Assembly: GCF_021155775.2 (NCBI RefSeq)
Contig: NC_060234.1
Coordinates: 17,756,526-17,820,525 of the forward strand
Origin: Neodiprion pinetum
Taxonomy: Eukaryota > Arthropoda > Insecta > Hymenoptera > Diprionidae
DNA length: 64,000 nucleotides
Direction of reading: 5' to 3'
A model generated the notes under the pieces. It saw only the letters and a list, made by a program, of their open reading frames with translations. It did not search any database and was not told where the DNA came from. This document shows, one piece after another, positions 13,040 to 22,607 of this stretch (its first letter is position 1; every line of letters starts with the position of its first letter). The position numbers and the translations under genes are program-made.

Positions 13040-13931
13040 GTTCACGTATAGTCGGGCTACGTGCGATTACGAATAGTTACCGCGATTGTGAACTGATGTT
13101 ACCATTTCCCAACGATGCCTTATAATATGCACGAATTTCAAAATCTAACGGTTATTCTGAGTGAGTTGTACATTTTTTCGTATCCACCTAAAAGCCTATG
13201 CTCTCGTCGGCACTGCAGATTGTTGCTTTAGCAGAAACATAGGACGTGTGCGTATTACCATGTCATTTTACCATCTGGTACCGCTTCGGTCGACTACAGC
13301 GCTTCTGGAGGTTCAACGTTGAACTAAATTACAGACTTCTCGTGCATCAGAACGGGCGCCTGTCACCTGAAAATCGCCCGCACAAATCGTGCCATATTTA
13401 TAGAAAACTGACTGGTGCTATAGGTTTTCCCGGATTACGTGTGTGTTTTTGTACGTCGGTATCTCCTTGGCAAAAGTGAAAGAAATTCTGATATCGTACA
13501 AACGGTGAATATTCAACAAGTCGCTAGCCCGATCGGCCATGTTTGACGCGACGTGATTTTATTGAGTTCATCATTATTTTTATTAGACGTTATCAATGAT
13601 CTGCGATAGTAGTGACTGAGATACAGACGTACAATTTTATTCAAGCTATCTTTTAAAAATTTTCCCAGTCAGATTCATATCCCCGTTTTATCAGGATTTG
13701 TGCGGGCGATTTCCCCGCTTCTGACGTCACGAAATATATATAGGACATGCCAGGTCAGCGGCACCTTAAATATTAATGTATTCATGTAATCTTCAGGAGC
13801 AGATTTGATTTTCCACATGCAAACGCCAAACTTTCGTGAATACTGTCTGCTAGCCATTATTGTTTACCTCATCCTCATCAACGCATGAGGTCTCCGGCGG
13901 ATTTCCGTCGTACTAAGCCATAATAATCACA

Positions 13932-15912
13932 GAGCTCAACCACTGATATATATATACACTGGATTGGATATTACCGTATACTCTACGTGTAAGCTCGTGT
14001 GTCCAATTGAACACTTGAATTTCCGCCATCTTGTACAGAAAGTTGTCACAGAATGCGCGCTAGATTTGAACTGCGTAAAATATGCTATTTAAATCTAACG
14101 ATATATTCGTCACACAAAAAAGTTTTTGACGAGTAAAATAATGTTTGATACATTAAATGAAGAACAAATCATTTTTTCGAAGGTATATTATTATTTACAA
14201 TTATATGATGTAAAAGATCATTAAATAATATGACGAAAAACTTGTATTTAAGCGTGATTTTTCTTTATGTTCAAAAGAAGTCCTCAATTCTAAGAAGTTT
14301 CCGTCCATTATCCTTTATCCTATGGTGGGCTGAATTTCATACGGATTATTCAAAAATTTGTATAACACTAATTCAACCATTAGGGAATCCATTTACCATC
14401 CATTGATCATCAAAGTGGAGCTTAAGACATGTAAAAAAAGTTTTGAATTAAACTATATCGAATTGGGTGAGTAAAAACTTTATTCAAAAATATGGAGAAT
14501 AAAACATTCCTTGCAAACGTTAAGGAATTTTTATAGAGTTGCGTGCGATAAACCACAACAATATAATTAGTAGTATCAATCCACAATCCATTCACATGAA
14601 GAAAAAGTTACAAGCACAATGAAAAGAAAATAAAAAAGATGTACATATCTGAGCATGCAAATCAGGTACAAATGTGTAGGTGCTCATGTAATTTGGTTAC
14701 ATTCACTGTGGTGGGCCGATCGGATTCATCCTGAAATTCGGTCTGCTGCAAGTTTTCACCTACAGATAAGTTACTAATAAATAACGACAATGGAAATACA
14801 CAGAAATGTGTCACACACGATTTTTCTGTAACAGAGCACTTTATAATCTGTAGGTAATTAACCGCTTCGACGACATTGACGCAATAGTGCATCACATCAA
14901 CGTGTCTTTATGCACACTGAGTTTTCTCTGACCTAAAAGGTATTAATAGTTTCAGATCTTACCAAATAACGTTGGGATACTGCCTTTTCGTAAAGTTATA
15001 TAATTTTTACTTTTCTTCTGAAAGCAAGAGAGTTCAAAGTGGTCGGAACACAGAAAGCTATCACTTGATGGAGACCACGGACCAATGTTTATATTTGCGA
15101 TCCACTGCTTCATAATATCAGGTTCATCCAATGGGAACCTACATAACAAGCAAAGTTTAAATTTATTAATTCACACGTTATGTTGCATTGAGTAACGGTA
15201 CTTACTTGAAGAATGAATAGCCACGTCCATATTCCCTTAATCGGTGACAAGATGAACACTCTGATTTTGGGTTGTCAAATATAGTTGGTACACTGTTCTT
15301 TTTCAATGTAATTAGGAATCCTGTCCTATCAAAGCAGTCATTTGTAAAATGAGCCGAACACAATGTGCTATTTCGGTTTGGCTTCCAGTCCTTCCTCTTC
15401 ATTTCTTTTAACCACTGCTGAAGGTGCAACACATCTTTCACGGGAAATCTACATATCGAATTATAATTTAATCCCTCAGTCAATAATACCCGAGTTTTCA
15501 ATTTCAATTATAATAAGATCGGTTCATAATTCAAATATTGTGAATTTTTACTGACACGATTCGTACGTTATAATACTCGTTAAATATAATTAGTAAATAC
15601 TTCGTATGCTGACATAACCTCTGCAAGTTATCATTTGCAGAACGCTTCAGCGTTGTATACTCACTTGTGAAATGATCGCCCACAATATTTTGATTGCTTT
15701 GTTTTGCAAAAACGCAGGTACTCATTGTTACCTCAATAATTGTTACTGTAATTTTCCAACACAATCGATTATATACACATACATATATCACGTATATATT
15801 TATATATATCTGAAGTGACAAGAATCTGTACAAAATGGCTACCGTTCAATTGGCGTGACGGCACCACGCTTAAATCCAATCCAGTGTATAGGTATATATA
15901 TCAGTGAGCTCA
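13932..15912. mobile_element. 2 kb element with about 120-bp TIRs carrying a double-THAP gene
   Basis: The left end (13932-14053) and right end (15790-15912) are long imperfect inverted repeats. Shared blocks, in order, are GAGCTCA, ACTGATATATATA, TACACTGGATTGGAT, CCAATTGAAC, TTGTACAGA and TTGTCAC. No clean target duplication is visible (AATCACA on the left, AACACAG on the right). The only gene inside is the minus-strand double-THAP gene; there is no DDE or RNase H-like transposase. THAP domains are the DNA-binding domains of P-type and ISL2EU transposases, so this may be a non-autonomous relative whose remaining gene is a DNA-binding protein. The element abuts the ISL2EU-type element that starts about 15919. 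Confidence 0.7.
14952..15725 (-). CDS. Protein with two tandem THAP zinc-finger domains (3 exons)
   Basis: Proposed exons are 15725-15661, 15448-15206 and 15138-14952, all joined in frame by GT..AG introns, giving about 164 residues. THAP domains are C2CH zinc-binding modules that read specific DNA. The second domain is complete: CSSC, then FFKFP, a tryptophan after the phenylalanine-proline, SFLCSDHF carrying the Cys and His ligands, and the closing PTLF. The first domain has WKPN, STLCSAHF and PTIF, but its first exon (start MSTCVFAKQ) shows only one of the two expected opening cysteines. Each domain is split by an intron just before the FP motif, which suggests the second arose by tandem duplication. 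The first donor (GTATAC at 15660) is weak; a better GTGAGT site would shift the frame. It lies inside a TIR-bounded element, so it is more likely transposon-borne than host. Confidence 0.65.
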
Positions 15913-15918
15913 ACACAG

Positions 15919-18150
15919 GGAGTATTCGCTGTGAGCCGCCGCTTGGAGGGGAGCTGCGAAACGATCGCAGCGCGCGGGGTGGCGAGTAGTGAGTTGAGCC
16001 AGCGTGTGTTGTGATAGCATTTTGTATGAGAAACAATAGACGGTATGTGGAATTACACTTGTTGTGCTGTTAACTGCAAAAATAACGGTAAAACTAGTGA
16101 TTGTATATTTTACAAGTTTCCAACTGCATCACATAGAATAGTTCAAAGGCAAAAATGGATTGCTGCTGTGAAAAGAAAAAAGTAAGTAACATAACTTTAC
16201 TTTCGATGCCTTAGTTTTCTATATTTTTAAAATCAAGCCAACTATATCAATAGGTGAACTGTTATGCTATCTGCATGAAACACTATATAAATACATAAGT
16301 ATTATTGTTTTTTACAGTCCTGATGGTTCAAAGTGGACTCCAAAAACTCATCATGTAATATATAATGCTCATTTCATTGGCAAGAAAAAATCAGATGATC
16401 CTGCGAGTCCAAGCTACGCGCCAACTCTATTCCCTCCAATTTATCATGCAAAGCAAGTAAATGAAAGAGCTGTTTTGAGCAGGTAAATGTATGAGAAGTA
16501 AAAAAATAATTATAAAATTGAATAATATATATATCGATATTTACATAATAACATATGTATCTATTAATTATAGGTACAATCCACTCATGAACCGAAGAAA
16601 GACTCTTCACAAGCATAACATCGGAGTGAATTGTGATACTGGAAATCAAGTTAATGACGACTCCAACAATGTTGTCAATAATAGTGGACGTGAACCTATG
16701 GATATAAGCAGTGCCGAAGTAATATTAAAAAGTGATCAAGAGTGTTAAGTAGATTTTGTAAGTTCTGCTGGTATCGAACAAACAAAAACTTTCACTTGTA
16801 ACAGATATATTTACATGACTAACTACTGCGATGCTGAAGTTCAAACTGAAATACCGAAAATTGCCACTCTCAAAACTATTGTGAATAGGAAAAAAATGAA
16901 AGATGAAGAGGTACAATGCGGCACATCGTTAACAGATAGAGTAGATAAGTCGGTTGGTTTTAACGAGGCTGTAGTTGAACAAAATAGGAAACAGCGTAGT
17001 TTCTGTGGTTTTCCATCTATTAAGACCGATGAAGATTTATTAGGTATTGCTGTAGTGAACTTCCAGAACTTTAATTTTTTATTATCTAAAACTGAAAACC
17101 CATCGGAAAGATCTACAATAACAAGAGAACAGAGGCTTTTAATTTTTTTTAGTGAAAATAAAAACTGGACTGACATTTTCAGCCATAGCAATTTTCTTTG
17201 GTTTACATCGGTCAACTATCTCCAAGATATTCTTTTCAACTTTACAATATTTGAGTTCGTCAACTGCAAATTTAGTGTTTTGGCCAAGTAGAGCTGCCGT
17301 ACAGAAAACTATGCCGGAATGTTTTAAACCTCAGTACTCTTATACTCGGGTTATCATAGACTGCACTGAATTCAAGATAGATGTTCCGTCAAGTGTTGAC
17401 GACCGTATTTACCGTTACTCTCATTATAAGAAAGGTTTTACAGCAAAAGTACTGATTGGAATCACACCATCTGGGTTCATCTGTTTCGAATCGAAAGTTG
17501 CTGGCGGTAGAAAAGGTGATTCCCAATTAAGTATTGAATCGAATTTGGTAGATTCAATGGAAGATGGTGATGTGGTTTTAGCAGATAAAGGTTTTCCTGA
17601 AATCAGATCTATCATTGATGCAAGTGGTAAACGAGTATTTCTTATTATGCCACCATTTTTGGAAAAAAAATCAGAATTTTTGAAAGAAGAAACAGATCTG
17701 ACTTACAACATCGCAAGAGTTCGAATTCATGTAGAAAGAATTATGCAACGACTTAAAACATATCAAATTTTGTATAAAATTCCAGAACATTTGTTCTTTT
17801 GCATCGATAATATTATTCATGTTATCTGCGTCTTAGTAAATTTACAGCCACCAATTTTTTCTAATAAAACAAAAACTATCAAGCAGAATAATAAAAACCT
17901 TTATTCGTAAAAGGTAGTGGTTTTCATTGTGTATTTATTAATATTATATTGCTACATACTACTGGAGTTTCAACTCGTTATTATTTTCAACTTTTCACTT
18001 CACTGTTACAATGGAAATATCACTTATTTGATAATATTTTTCTGATTTGGATATTTATCAGTATGCCTCTAATGTAAATTAACACGCCGGCTGTTTAGCT
18101 TTTGAAATCACTAGGTGGCGGCACGAGCGAGGCTCACAGCGAATAGGGTA
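15919..18150 (+). mobile_element. ISL2EU-type (IS4EU) DNA transposon, decayed
   Basis: TATTCGCTGTGAGCC lies near the left end (15923-15937) and its complement GGCTCACAGCGAATA near the right end (18131-18145), enclosing a THAP plus DDE transposase gene. ISL2EU elements of animals encode a THAP-containing DDE_Tnp_4 transposase, which is the reason for the assignment. Exact termini and the AT duplication expected of the family could not be fixed. Confidence 0.7.
16045..17910 (+). pseudogene. THAP/DDE transposase of ISL2EU type, inactivated
   Basis: Exons 16045-16181 and 16318-16482 encode an N-terminal THAP domain; a third exon from about 16574 runs toward the DDE domain. The opening cysteines (CCAVNC) and FYKFP are present, but the third zinc ligand expected in C-S-x-H-F reads YNAHF, a Cys-to-Tyr change explained by one base. 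An in-frame TAA interrupts the reading frame at 16746-16748, and the frame shifts in a T run near 17144-17152. From there a helix-turn-helix (GLTFSAIAIFFGLHRSTISK) and a DDE domain follow, with catalytic candidates in VIIDCTEF, VLADKGFPE and RIHVERIMQRLK. The gene is therefore recognisable over its full length but cannot make an active enzyme as read. Confidence 0.85.
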
Positions 18151-18267
18151 GCCCTCTGACACTTACCACTGCTCGTATACTAAAAAATTGTACTCGTCTT
18201 GTCCCCATTTTTTAGTTCCTCTACGTGGCGCTAGTAGACTCCTGGTAGACTTCTGATACGCTCGCTG

Positions 18268-18624
18268 AGTTCCGTATAGTAAGCAGATAAATATAACAAT
18301 TATTATTTTTTATTGTTGTTATATTTAGGGAATTATTTACGCAATTTAATGCCACTATTATTATAATTTATGACATTATATTTTGTTAATAACAAATAAA
18401 AATCTGTTCAGCGTATAGTTAGCAGAAAATGATTGGATATTCAATTTTTTCCCCCGAATCAACTGGAAATCATTTGGGAAACGCGTATATAAGGTTGAAA
18501 TAATTTGCGAAATAATTGTTTTATCACAAAAACACGATAAATAAGTCGATCAATTTTTCTGGTATACCCAGTCTCTCAGTCGATATCGCATACCCGATGC
18601 GCGCAATATTGTGGGGTGTGATTT
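18268..18624 (+). repeat. Left TIR of the outer MULE
   Basis: About 357 bases, starting AGTTCCGTATAG and ending at GTGGGGTGTGATTT, nearly identical to the inverted right TIR. High identity between arms suggests recent insertion or arm homogenisation. Confidence 0.9.
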
Positions 18625-18703
18625 GGCTATGTTGACGCCGCTCCGTGAACGGCGTGAACCCAGCGGTTCTCAGTATTCTCACTCTCGGCTCTCAGGACGT
18701 ACG

Positions 18704-19095
18704 ACCTCCGTGAAGTTAGCCCCCCGAAGTTATTGTTTTTAAATCTAATTAATGCAATTCGTTTAAGAATCGTTTGAGAGGGTTTAAGAGTAAAGAAAAA
18801 TCGTTTGAGAGTTGATAGTTTTTCGGGAAAATTGATTTTAATTTTGGGTGTGAAGTTGGCCCCCATATTTTCTATCTCCTCAAAAAATGGACTTAGACGT
18901 TTAATTTTTTTTTAATCTATTGCACATCGTTTGAGAGGATTAGAGAGTATAAAAAAACTGTTAGAGAGTTAATATTTTAATTGATATTCCATAATTATTG
19001 AGTGATTGATTTCCCCATGATTTCCCCTAGTTTCCGAGAACTTCCGGCCTGCGCAATAGATATGCGCGGTGTACATGCGCAGTGTATCAAAAATC
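18704..19095 (+). repeat. Left TIR of the inner MULE
   Basis: Near-identical to the inverted right TIR over 18704-19000, then weaker. Inside it the word TCGTTTGAGAG and variants recur about every 25-50 bases, a likely array of transposase-binding sites. Confidence 0.85.
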
Positions 19096-19099
19096 AGCT

Positions 19100-20209
19100 G
19101 GAGGCTGGTCGTGAGTATTCTGCGCCGAAGAAGCTGGCGTTTCTGTTTGATCGTGTGTTCTCCAGTAACAAAATCAATTAATCCTTCAAAAAGTTGAGCA
19201 ACATTCCAACGAGAGCAATAATGTTCAAAGAGTGAAAGAACTTTTGGAATAAAGTCGTATAATAAATTGATCCGACGTTTTTTCAATGATCTTGCCAAAC
19301 ATCGTCGAGTTGTGAACAAATATTGAAGCTTGTGGGAATTCAGGGGTTATAAACACAGGGAAACGATACGTGATATGGTGAGAACTAAAAAAAATGACGT
19401 TTATTTTATAGCTTTGTTGTGAAATTTTGAGTCAGAACCCTTTCGTCGACTGCTACACGACCGTCGAATATTTGATACTGACGAAGGTGTTCCGATCTAA
19501 AAACTTACCGGCACCGATCCTAGCACTTCTGACATTATTCCTTCTTTACTTTTTCTCCGACGTAGGACTCTTTACTAACATCTTACACTTCGTTCGTCCA
19601 ATATTTAACACAACAAAAACCACAACTGCACATTATTATTCATTCCGCGACCGCCATTTGCCAACTACGCTATAACATACCATACTCTATCAATGTATGT
19701 TATTATACTGTCCGACATTATGCTCTCGGCTGCTAGAGCACCGAATATACGACTCTCTCTCCGTTCCCAACGTTTTTCTGGTCTTGGCCATCTCGCGGCT
19801 GATCGGTCGTTACGACGTCATGACGACGCACTGCAGGGATCTGCCGAAAGCGGTCACGACGTTCAGCTGTTTTCAACTTTTACATCTTATATTCTCATTT
19901 GTTTGTTTCGTTTTTGTCCCGAAATCAAACGATAGAAAACATTCCTTTTCTGTGCACTGTTTTCGACGCAGCGTGCTTTAGTAGGTTATGATGGTTGTGT
20001 CATTTGCGAATTTTGTTAAGTTATCTAGACGGATTCGAATTCTTTTTTCAGGCTTTCTACAGGTATTCACGATCACATCCGCAAAAAAGTCACGGATTAG
20101 TATCCATCGTCATACTCGAAAAAACCCGCAAAGATGACTTGATACTAAATCTATGCTCGATACGTGTACCTCAACCTAAAATAGACAAATAACCATCACA
20201 GTAACACAC
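19100..20209. other. Inner-MULE interior without a recognised gene
   Basis: A 116-codon antisense frame at 18969-19319 and a 94-codon frame at 19697-19981 exist, but neither shows a motif or splice structure I can assign. Part could be captured or flanking host DNA. Confidence 0.3.
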
Positions 20210-20850
20210 ATGAAGACTAGACTTAAGGAGTGGACACTGGTGGACACAGCATAGGAGAATAAGTAGTAACGGCGTCCTCAAAAAACCGTCCTTCAATTAG
20301 TTCTCCGCTCTGCCACTAGCATCGCATGCGTCGAAAAGATCGTAAATATAGTAATAAAATTGGTCCACACGATGAAAGTGACCGATCCGCGGTAGAATGA
20401 AAAGTGACGCACCTAAATGATAGTATATTGGAGGTTAAGGAGACTATTTTTGTGTGTTCGTTTGTTGTCTGGGAGCATTACATCGATGTTTATCCTAATG
20501 TTTCAGCTTATTTTTATTCTACGAAATTTGATTCACCCATTTTAATAAACATAATAAATTAATTAACACTGCACATTAATAACAAAAATTTTTACACAGG
20601 TAAACATAAACACTGCACGAATTTTGCCACATTTAGGTTCGGAAATAAGTAGTAACAGTATGTCTGATCTAAATATGTATACGAGTATATAGGTATATTG
20701 GGAAATCTGCCGGGGGCGTGGCTTCTCCTTGCGGCAGAAGCAGTAACTATTCTAAAACGCATTTTTGAATCAGCTTTCGTGTTCTTATGTGAACGCGTGT
20801 ATTTATTTACAGTTATTAAACTCGAATTTTCAAAAAAAATTCAATTAAAT

Positions 20851-21087
20851 ATGAAAATTTCAATACAAGAAATTTGTGAGTTTGCAAATACTCAGCCTAG
20901 TCATAAAAATTTTATTGGTGGTGAAGATATACTTGATGCGGGACATCTAATGAAATGTGGCCTACAGCAATCAGATACTAGTTGTGATAATGAGTATAAA
21001 ATAATTGCATTCTGTCTCCAAACTTCTCGTTTAAAAGATCCACCACATGAAATTGTGCGTGCAATATCGCAACATTGGCTGCAATGA
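20851..21087 (+). CDS. Fragment resembling the second (YqaJ-associated) ISL2EU protein
   Basis: A 78-codon frame starting MKISIQEICEF contains GGEDILDAGHLMKC and YKIIAFCLQTSRLKDPPHEI. This resembles the stretch just before the SWIM-type zinc finger in the THAP/YqaJ proteins of ISL2EU elements (pattern G-E-D-x-L-x-x-x-H). The expected cysteine cluster and the nuclease domain are absent, so only a fragment remains. It faces the THAP exon 21479-21212 across a 115-base A/T-rich gap. Assignment is by remembered pattern and location inside an AT-flanked ISL2EU-type element. Confidence 0.4.
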   Translation: MKISIQEICEFANTQPSHKNFIGGEDILDAGHLMKCGLQQSDTSCDNEYKIIAFCLQTSRLKDPPHEIVRAISQHWLQ

Positions 21088-21211
21088 AAAATAAAATTTA
21101 ATGTTTGTTGTTTTTTATTTTTTCTGACAAATATTACACTACAAAAAATTTCATTTCATATTGATGATAAACAAATAATTATGAAATGAAATTCTATAGG
21201 TTATTACTTAC

Positions 21212-21479
21212 ATGTTGGTATGAAGTCATTTTTGGTGAAATGTAATGAAAACACTTTTTTTGACTGTGCAACCTCATTCCCAATTTTCAATGCTTTTATC
21301 CAAGCTAATCGACGATCAATTACTTCATCTTCACCAAATTTATTTTTGATTACTACAAAACTAGAATTTGCCGAAGGAAAAGTGTAAAATCGAACTGTAT
21401 TGTTCTTACTAGACTTGCTATTACACCCATGCACGCAGCAGAAAGTTTTATTTTTATTTTCTCGTGGTGGAAACTCCAT
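21212..21479 (-). CDS. THAP-domain exon inside the ISL2EU-type element
   Basis: The frame starts MEFPPRENKNKTFCCVHGCN and shows a THAP domain: CCVHGC opening cysteines, FYTFPS, RRLAWIKAL and VFSLHFTKNDFIP. The third zinc ligand, normally Cys before S-x-H-F, is Phe here, a one-base change. A good donor (GTAAGT) follows at 21211. No downstream exon with a nuclease or DDE domain was found in the element, so the gene is probably truncated. Confidence 0.65.
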
Positions 21480-21870
21480 GCTTAAATTTTTTGATCAAGT
21501 ATTGAAATTCAAGATGTTTTTGAGTAATAACTAAGCTTATAGATAATAATTGATTACTTAATATTTAAAAAAAAGTTTAACACTTTTAAACTACATTTCT
21601 CACATATTATATTTGATATCAGCAGTTTAAGCTTGACCTGCATAGAGTAGTTTATATTTGATCCGTCAGGTAGCATATCTGAGTGGATGATTTCCCACAA
21701 TATATATATATATATATATACGATCTATTTGATCGCAGCGCCGCCGTTTTAGCCGGGATTTCGTGTACATTTCTGAAGCACGCTGTGTCCACTCCTTTAC
21801 TCTAGTCTCCATGGTAACACATTTCGTTTCAGACATAGAATAAGTCTATGGTTTCAAATCCGGAAACCCT

Positions 21871-21993
21871 GGGCTGAGTTCAGAAACCTCACCCGAGTGA
21901 ACTCGGATATCATACTGTCTCTGTCTAACGCATGAGATTAAACAAAGACACAACGATACCGAGTCACTCGAGTGAGGTTTCTGAACTCAGCCC
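21871..21993. mobile_element. Small palindromic MITE, 123 bp
   Basis: It begins GGGCTGAGTTCAGAAACCTC and ends with the exact inverted sequence; TIRs extend about 30 bases with one difference. The GGGC start suggests a PIF/Harbinger-type MITE. No unambiguous duplication is visible. Confidence 0.7.
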
Positions 21994-22012
21994 TGGCGGT
22001 TGACTTTACTTT

Positions 22013-22140
22013 ACCTCCGTGAAGTTGGCCCCCCGAAGTTATTATTTTTAAATCTAATTAATGCAATTAGTTTGAGAATCGTTTGAGAGAGTTTGAGAGT
22101 AAAGAAAAATCGTTTGAGAGTTAATAGTTTTTTTTTTTTT
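22013..22140 (+). repeat. Third, internal copy of the inner-MULE terminus
   Basis: ACCTCCGTGAAGTTGGCCCC and the next ~110 bases repeat the outer part of the inner-MULE TIR in the same orientation as the left end. The copy stops in a T run directly in front of the captured cullin-4 exon. It has no matching 9-base flank with 32728. Confidence 0.85.
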
Positions 22141-22142
22141 TA

Positions 22143-22607
22143 ATGAGCGAGCTCTACAACCAACTCAAAATTCCCGTCAAGGTAAGAATTTTCACATCAA
22201 CTTTTTTCTTTCTCCAAATTATCGTCATTTTCATTCTGTCAATGAATTTTTTTCTCCCTATTTTTGCATATCCGCTTCATGGTTTTGCAAATTGCCAAAA
22301 AGAAATGCTCGACAACTTTTTTGATGGATCAAAAAAATCTCGACAAATTGCTCAATTTCGAAACGAAGTTTCTCGCGATTTATTAATTGTATCGTTTTTT
22401 TTTTTTGTTTTGTAATTTACGAGAGTTCGTGAATTCTGAAAGTTCTTGAAAATCCTTGGACGTACGAAATACTCAAGTGTTTACTTTTTTTTTATTAACT
22501 TCATCACGCAGCCTGCCAACCTGAAGAAGCGAATCGCGTCGTTAATAGACAGAGACTACATGGAGCGTGATAAGGATAACGCTAATCAGTACAATTACGT
22601 TGCGTAG
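22143..22607 (+). pseudogene. CUL4: Captured 3' end of cullin-4 (two exons with intron)
   Basis: Exons 22143-22181 (SELYNQLKIPVK) and 22512-22607 (starting PANLKKRIASLIDRDYMERD, ending QYNYVA then stop) join in frame across a 330-base GT..AG intron. They match the last ~45 residues of cullin-4, the scaffold of the CRL4 ubiquitin ligase, i.e. the end of the C-terminal winged-helix domain. The neddylation lysine and RING-binding regions are not included. The sequence starts abruptly after a T run at the end of an inner-MULE TIR copy, and the ATG replaces a residue internal to normal cullin-4. The retained intron means DNA-level capture, not reverse transcription. A short in-frame peptide could still be made. 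Confidence 0.85.

Larger units (their letters stand above)
7061..13769. mobile_element. Candidate 6.7 kb TTAA-flanked element
   Basis: TTAA followed by GGTGCCGCTGACCTGG at 7061-7080 is mirrored exactly by CCAGGTCAGCGGCACC followed by TTAA at 13750-13769. Sixteen perfect inverted bases plus TTAA on both sides resemble a piggyBac-type insertion; a PIF/Harbinger type with a three-base TTA/TAA duplication is the alternative. No transposase frame lies between the ends. The two ends could instead belong to separate copies of one family, because subterminal sequence beyond the 16 bases is not obviously shared. The interior holds the 7373-8217 palindrome and other repeats. Confidence 0.45.
20212..21810. 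mobile_element. ISL2EU-type element, 1.6 kb, AT duplication
   Basis: The ends are GAAGACTAGACTTAAGGAGT on the left and the inverted GGAGACTAGAGTAAAGGAGT on the right, each continuing GGACAC. The element is flanked by AT on both sides (20210-20211 and 21811-21812), the two-base duplication known for ISL2EU. It encodes a THAP exon (minus) and a piece of a YqaJ-associated protein (plus) but no transposase, so it is non-autonomous. It sits inside the inner MULE and must have inserted there after, or moved with, that element. Confidence 0.8.

Noticed and set aside
19427..19675. Hydrophobic 82-codon frame in the inner MULE
   Set aside because: Hydrophobicity follows from T-rich sequence; no start context, motif or splice structure.
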